From: an uncultured Gammaproteobacteria bacterium
GTDB lineage: Bacteria; Pseudomonadota; Gammaproteobacteria; Arenicellales; Poriferihabitantaceae
DNA: 7,981 nt
Assembly (NCBI GenBank): GCA_938021685.1
Contig: CALIFM010000307.1
Coordinates: forward strand, 1 to 7,981
Direction of reading: 5' to 3'
The translations under genes were made by a program, and so were the position numbers. The notes beneath the pieces are model-generated. The model saw nothing but the letters and a program-made list of their open reading frames with translations, made no database searches and was not told the origin of the DNA. Below, in pieces: positions 5,730 through 7,981 of the stretch (position 1 is the stretch's first letter; each line of letters begins with the position of its first letter).

Positions 5730-6452
5730 CTAGGTTTTAATCGCCACAAACGATTTAAAGTTGAGGCACTGAAACCAAACGTCGGCTTGCTTAAAGCCGG
5801 CCTGCTGCAAGCGCTCTAAATGCTGTTCAGTGGTGTCGGTGATCAGCACGTTTTCCAGTGCGCTGCGCTTTTGGCTAATCTCTAGCTGCGAGTAACCGTT
5901 CTGCCGCTTGAAGGCATGATATAGCGCCATCATGTTGTGTTCTGTGGTGTCGTCGCTGAAATTTACTTTTTCCGATAAAAGCAATACACCACCTGGATTA
6001 AGGCCAGCATAAATATGCTTAAGTAAGGCCAAGCGTTTTGAAGGGGCAATGAACTGTAAGGTGTAATTCATGATCACTAAGCTGGCATTACTAATGTTGG
6101 CTTGCTGTGCGTCTTGGCAATGCAGCTGGATAGGATGCGCTATCTTATCAAGGTGTTGCTGTGCCTCTGCAATCATGTCAGCAGAGTTATCAACACCAAT
6201 TAAGGTGCAGCTTTCAGGGGCATAGTCACTTACCGCTAGCAAGCCAGTGCCTAAGGAACAACCAATGTCATAAATATGGCTGCCCTCAGTGGCATGTTCG
6301 CCAGCGATCACGCCCGTCATCGCAACCACAGCGCTATAACCGGGCACTGAGCGGCGAATCATATCGGCAAAAACAGCGGTAACCGAGGCATCAAACTCAA
6401 ATGCTTCGATATCCGATTGCAGTTGGGCGTAACGTTGATCGCGTTGATTCAT
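5730..6452 (-). CDS. cmoA: Carboxy-S-adenosyl-L-methionine synthase CmoA
   Basis: Cytoplasmic enzyme of 240 residues that makes carboxy-SAM from SAM and prephenate, the cofactor consumed by CmoB encoded next. The class I methyltransferase fold is clear: SAM-binding YDIGCSLGTG (61-70), the acidic strand GVDNS (86-90), and MNYTLQF (128-134). The family signature RQNGYSQLEISQKRSALENV (183-202) contains Arg196, which matches the carboxylate-binding Arg199 of the E. coli protein. VPGYS (36-40) in the N-terminal segment is also conserved. The gene lies 40 bp downstream of moaE and 8 bp upstream of cmoB, all on the minus strand. No promoter is obvious in the 40-bp gap, so it may be read from the moaD promoter. 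The start at 6452 has no strong ribosome-binding site but fits the family length. Confidence 0.97.
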   Translation of the reverse strand: MNQRDQRYAQLQSDIEAFEFDASVTAVFADMIRRSVPGYSAVVAMTGVIAGEHATEGSHIYDIGCSLGTGLLAVSDYAPESCTLIGVDNSADMIAEAQQHLDKIAHPIQLHCQDAQQANISNASLVIMNYTLQFIAPSKRLALLKHIYAGLNPGGVLLLSEKVNFSDDTTEHNMMALYHAFKRQNGYSQLEISQKRSALENVLITDTTEQHLERLQQAGFKQADVWFQCLNFKSFVAIKT

Positions 6453-6492
6453 TAAAGGGTGAGCTAATGCTTTGATCGGGTATGTGCAGATT

Positions 6493-6945
6493 TTAGCCTT
6501 GCGTGTTTTTAGTCACCCAACGTTCGCCCTCAGCGGTGATTTCTTTTTTCCAAAAAGGTGCGCGGTGCTTGAGGTCTTCCATAATACTGCGGCAAGCATC
6601 GAACGCGGCTTTGCGATGCGCAGACCAGACTGCTACTAGTACAATATTTTCGCTTGGCTCAATACGGCCTACACGGTGGGCAATATAGGCTTGATTGATG
6701 TTATGTTGAGTGCAAGCATCATCAATGATTTGCTCAAGTTGGTTTTCAGTCATGCCAGGGTAATGCTCTAGTTGCATTGCTTTGACGGCGTTGCCTTCAT
6801 TGAAGTCACGCATAGTGCCAACAAAGGTTGCTGCTGCTCCATTGGCTGCTTGCTCTAGCAGGCCAGCTTGAATAAATTGCTGTTCTTTTTGCTCTAGTAA
6901 GGTCCAGGCCTGGAAGGGCTTTTCATGGATGTGAACCCGATGCAT
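6493..6945 (-). CDS. moaE: Molybdopterin synthase catalytic subunit MoaE
   Basis: Large subunit of molybdopterin synthase, 150 residues from the chosen start, equal to the E. coli protein. With MoaD it inserts two sulfurs into cyclic pyranopterin monophosphate to give molybdopterin, in the cytoplasm. Visible motifs are FVGTMRDFN (41-49), the HRVGRIE segment (89-95), AVWSAHRKAAFDACRSIMED (105-124), and the active-site stretch KHRAPFWKKE (126-135), whose Lys126 and Lys133 correspond to E. coli Lys119 and Lys126. The open frame extends upstream to an ATG at 7017, but those 24 extra codons lie inside moaD and look unlike the family. ATG 6945 sits 1 bp after the moaD stop, with a GGGTGG ribosome-binding sequence, and is the better start. 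The 1-bp spacing suggests coupled translation. Confidence 0.96.
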   Translation of the reverse strand: MHRVHIHEKPFQAWTLLEQKEQQFIQAGLLEQAANGAAATFVGTMRDFNEGNAVKAMQLEHYPGMTENQLEQIIDDACTQHNINQAYIAHRVGRIEPSENIVLVAVWSAHRKAAFDACRSIMEDLKHRAPFWKKEITAEGERWVTKNTQG

Positions 6946-6946
6946 T

Positions 6947-7177
6947 TTAGCCACCCGTGACTGGTGGGAAGAAGGCCACTTCGTCACCTGCGGCCACTGT
7001 ATCACTGGCTTGAGCATATTGCTGGTTGATGGCGACTAAGCAATGGCTCGGCAAGGGCTTGTCCGTTATTTTCTCCCAAGCTTGTTTGGCGGTGCTAGCT
7101 GCGCTAGCAGGAATGCTTTGCGTTGACACACCGATATCTTCACTTAAGCTGGCAAATATCAGAATTTTAATCGTCAT
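6947..7177 (-). CDS. moaD: Molybdopterin synthase sulfur-carrier subunit MoaD
   Basis: Ubiquitin-like sulfur carrier of 76 residues, close to the usual length of about 80. Its C-terminal Gly75-Gly76 is adenylated by MoeB and then thiocarboxylated, after which it donates sulfur to the MoaE active site. The beta-grasp pattern is visible: an initial strand (TIKILIFASL), a central LVAINQQYA strand, and DEVAFFPPVTGG at the end. It is first in the moaD-moaE-cmoA-cmoB row, one base before moaE. The other partners (moaA, moaC, moeB) are not in the window. Confidence 0.96.
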   Translation of the reverse strand: MTIKILIFASLSEDIGVSTQSIPASAASTAKQAWEKITDKPLPSHCLVAINQQYAQASDTVAAGDEVAFFPPVTGG

Positions 7178-7223
7178 GGTCTTGTCGTGATGTAAAGCCG
7201 TAGCACCCGAAGATAAGCGATTA

Positions 7224-7252
7224 AGTATAGTTTATTTGCTTGCTTAGTTGAA
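7224..7252 (-). promoter_or_regulatory. Candidate promoter for moaD-moaE (and possibly cmoAB)
   Basis: On the minus strand TTCAAC (7252-7247) and TATACT (7229-7224) are separated by 17 bp. The -10 matches consensus at five of six bases. A start near 7217 would give a leader of about 40 nt, too short for a molybdenum-cofactor riboswitch. Confidence 0.5.
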
Positions 7253-7310
7253 TAGATAAGAGCATATGAGGAGTTTGCATCTTTGATAGTTGGTAGCACA
7301 GATTAATTCC

Positions 7311-7339
7311 TTACGCCTAAGTTATCTTGCCTTTATAAT
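7311..7339 (+). promoter_or_regulatory. Candidate promoter for moaB
   Basis: A perfect TATAAT (7334-7339), followed by GG as in the methyltransferase promoter, has a weak -35 candidate TTACGC (7311-7316) at 17 bp. A start near 7346 leaves about 38 nt before the ATG at 7385, and only about 12 nt before the alternative TTG at 7358. Confidence 0.45.
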
Positions 7340-7384
7340 GGCGCTATTACAGTAACATTGCAGAATACTGCGTGGCATAAGCTT

Positions 7385-7903
7385 ATGACACAAAAAGAAT
7401 TTATACCGGTCAGCATGGCAGTGTTAACCGTCTCAGATAGCCGTAGTTTGGCACAAGATAAATCAGGCGATTTGCTACAAAAGCGCCTTGTTGATGCTGG
7501 TCATGTGCTACACGACCGCCAGTTGGTGCCGGATGATATCTATCAAATTCGTGCTGTGATTTCGCAGTGGGTGGCTGATGCTAAGTGCCAAGTGGTGATC
7601 GTTACGGGTGGCACCGGCGTGACTGGCCGTGATGGCACGCCCGAAGCAGTAAGCGTGCTGTTTGATAAAACTTTGGATGGAGTGGGTGAGCTGTTTCGTA
7701 GTTTGTCATATGCACAAATTGGTAGCTCGACGATTCAATCCAGAGCAGTAGCTGGGGTAGCGAATGGCACTTTTGTTTTTTCGTTGCCTGGCTCATCTGG
7801 GGCTTGCGCGCTAGCATGGGACAAAATTATCAGCTTACAAATGGATTTTCGCACTAAGCCTTGTAATTTCGTTGAACTGATGCCACGTTTACTAGAGAAG
7901 TAG
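7385..7903 (+). CDS. moaB: Molybdenum cofactor biosynthesis protein MoaB
   Basis: MoaB/MogA-fold cytoplasmic protein of 172 residues, close to E. coli MoaB. The family binds molybdopterin, and some members adenylate it before metal insertion; E. coli MoaB has no proven essential activity, so the exact role is uncertain. Motifs are AVLTVSDSR (12-20), the pterin-binding VTGGTGVTGRDGTPEAV (73-89) with TGGTG and Asp83, then the MoaB-specific GSSTIQSRAVAGVANGT (113-129) and SLPGSSGAC (133-141). RTKPCNF near the end also matches MoaB rather than MogA. The frame is open from a TTG at 7358, but ATG 7385 gives the usual length. It is transcribed away from moaD. Confidence 0.95.
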   Translation: MTQKEFIPVSMAVLTVSDSRSLAQDKSGDLLQKRLVDAGHVLHDRQLVPDDIYQIRAVISQWVADAKCQVVIVTGGTGVTGRDGTPEAVSVLFDKTLDGVGELFRSLSYAQIGSSTIQSRAVAGVANGTFVFSLPGSSGACALAWDKIISLQMDFRTKPCNFVELMPRLLEK

Positions 7904-7923
7904 TGTCGTATGACTAGTTTAAG

Positions 7924-7981
7924 TTAGTTACGTGGCAGGTCTAATTGGATAGTCGAACGTCTGTTGAAGGCAGCCATACGG
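7924..7981 (-). CDS. Possible 3' end of a convergent gene (very short, uncertain)
   Basis: On the minus strand one frame is open from the right edge to a TAA at 7926-7924, ending in the peptide AFNRRSTIQLDLPRN. If real, the gene would converge with moaB, with 20 bp between stops. Eighteen codons are too few to identify a family, and the other two minus frames are open for about 12-17 codons as well. I do not recognise it. Confidence 0.2.
   Translation of the reverse strand, partial: RMAAFNRRSTIQLDLPRN

Noticed and set aside
6946..7017. N-terminal extension of MoaE by 24 residues to an ATG at 7017
   Set aside because: These codons lie inside moaD in another frame and do not resemble MoaE; ATG 6945 gives the family length of 150 and follows the moaD stop by one base with a GGGTGG site.
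7178..7384. Molybdenum-cofactor riboswitch between moaD and moaB
   Set aside because: Leaders from the candidate promoters are only about 40 nt each, too short, and no extended paired structure stands out.

Overview
The window looks like chromosomal DNA of a gammaproteobacterium, probably a marine or other aquatic heterotroph. The adjacent cmoA-cmoB pair is typical of gammaproteobacteria. The marine guess rests on the mixture of betaine-type methyl metabolism, a Rieske oxygenase and moderate base composition; the sequence alone does not fix a genus. There are no IS elements, tRNA/rRNA genes, CRISPR arrays or phage genes. Genes are tightly packed and most lack a strong Shine-Dalgarno sequence.

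Left part (1-2029, all minus strand): a 4a-carbinolamine dehydratase gene, then a roughly 110-170 bp gap (depending on the hydrolase start) holding a nested palindrome and a perfect TTGACA box. Next comes a two-gene unit in which an alpha/beta hydrolase overlaps a flavin reductase by ATGA. The flavin reductase runs off the left edge and carries a C-terminal region resembling a Nudix fold without a Nudix box.

Middle (2095-4719): a plus-strand betaine-homocysteine methyltransferase gene behind a consensus -10 box converges on a minus-strand pair, a Rieske non-haem iron oxygenase followed 18 bp later by a rubredoxin too short for a 60-residue ORF cut-off. A perfect 9-6-9 inverted repeat lies upstream of the Rieske gene. 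Together these genes suggest use of a methylated amine such as betaine, with rubredoxin as a possible electron carrier for the oxygenase. This is inference.

Right part (4720-7981): moaD, moaE, cmoA and cmoB lie head to tail on the minus strand, joining molybdopterin synthase to the two enzymes that make the cmo5U34 tRNA wobble modification. moaB is divergent from moaD, with a plausible promoter for each direction in the 207 bp between them. The last 78 bp hold no complete gene, only a possible 3' end of a convergent one.

Most genes belong to known families. The parts most worth a second look are the Rieske-rubredoxin pair, the flavin reductase fusion, the two operator-like palindromes, and the pterin dehydratase lying near molybdopterin genes.
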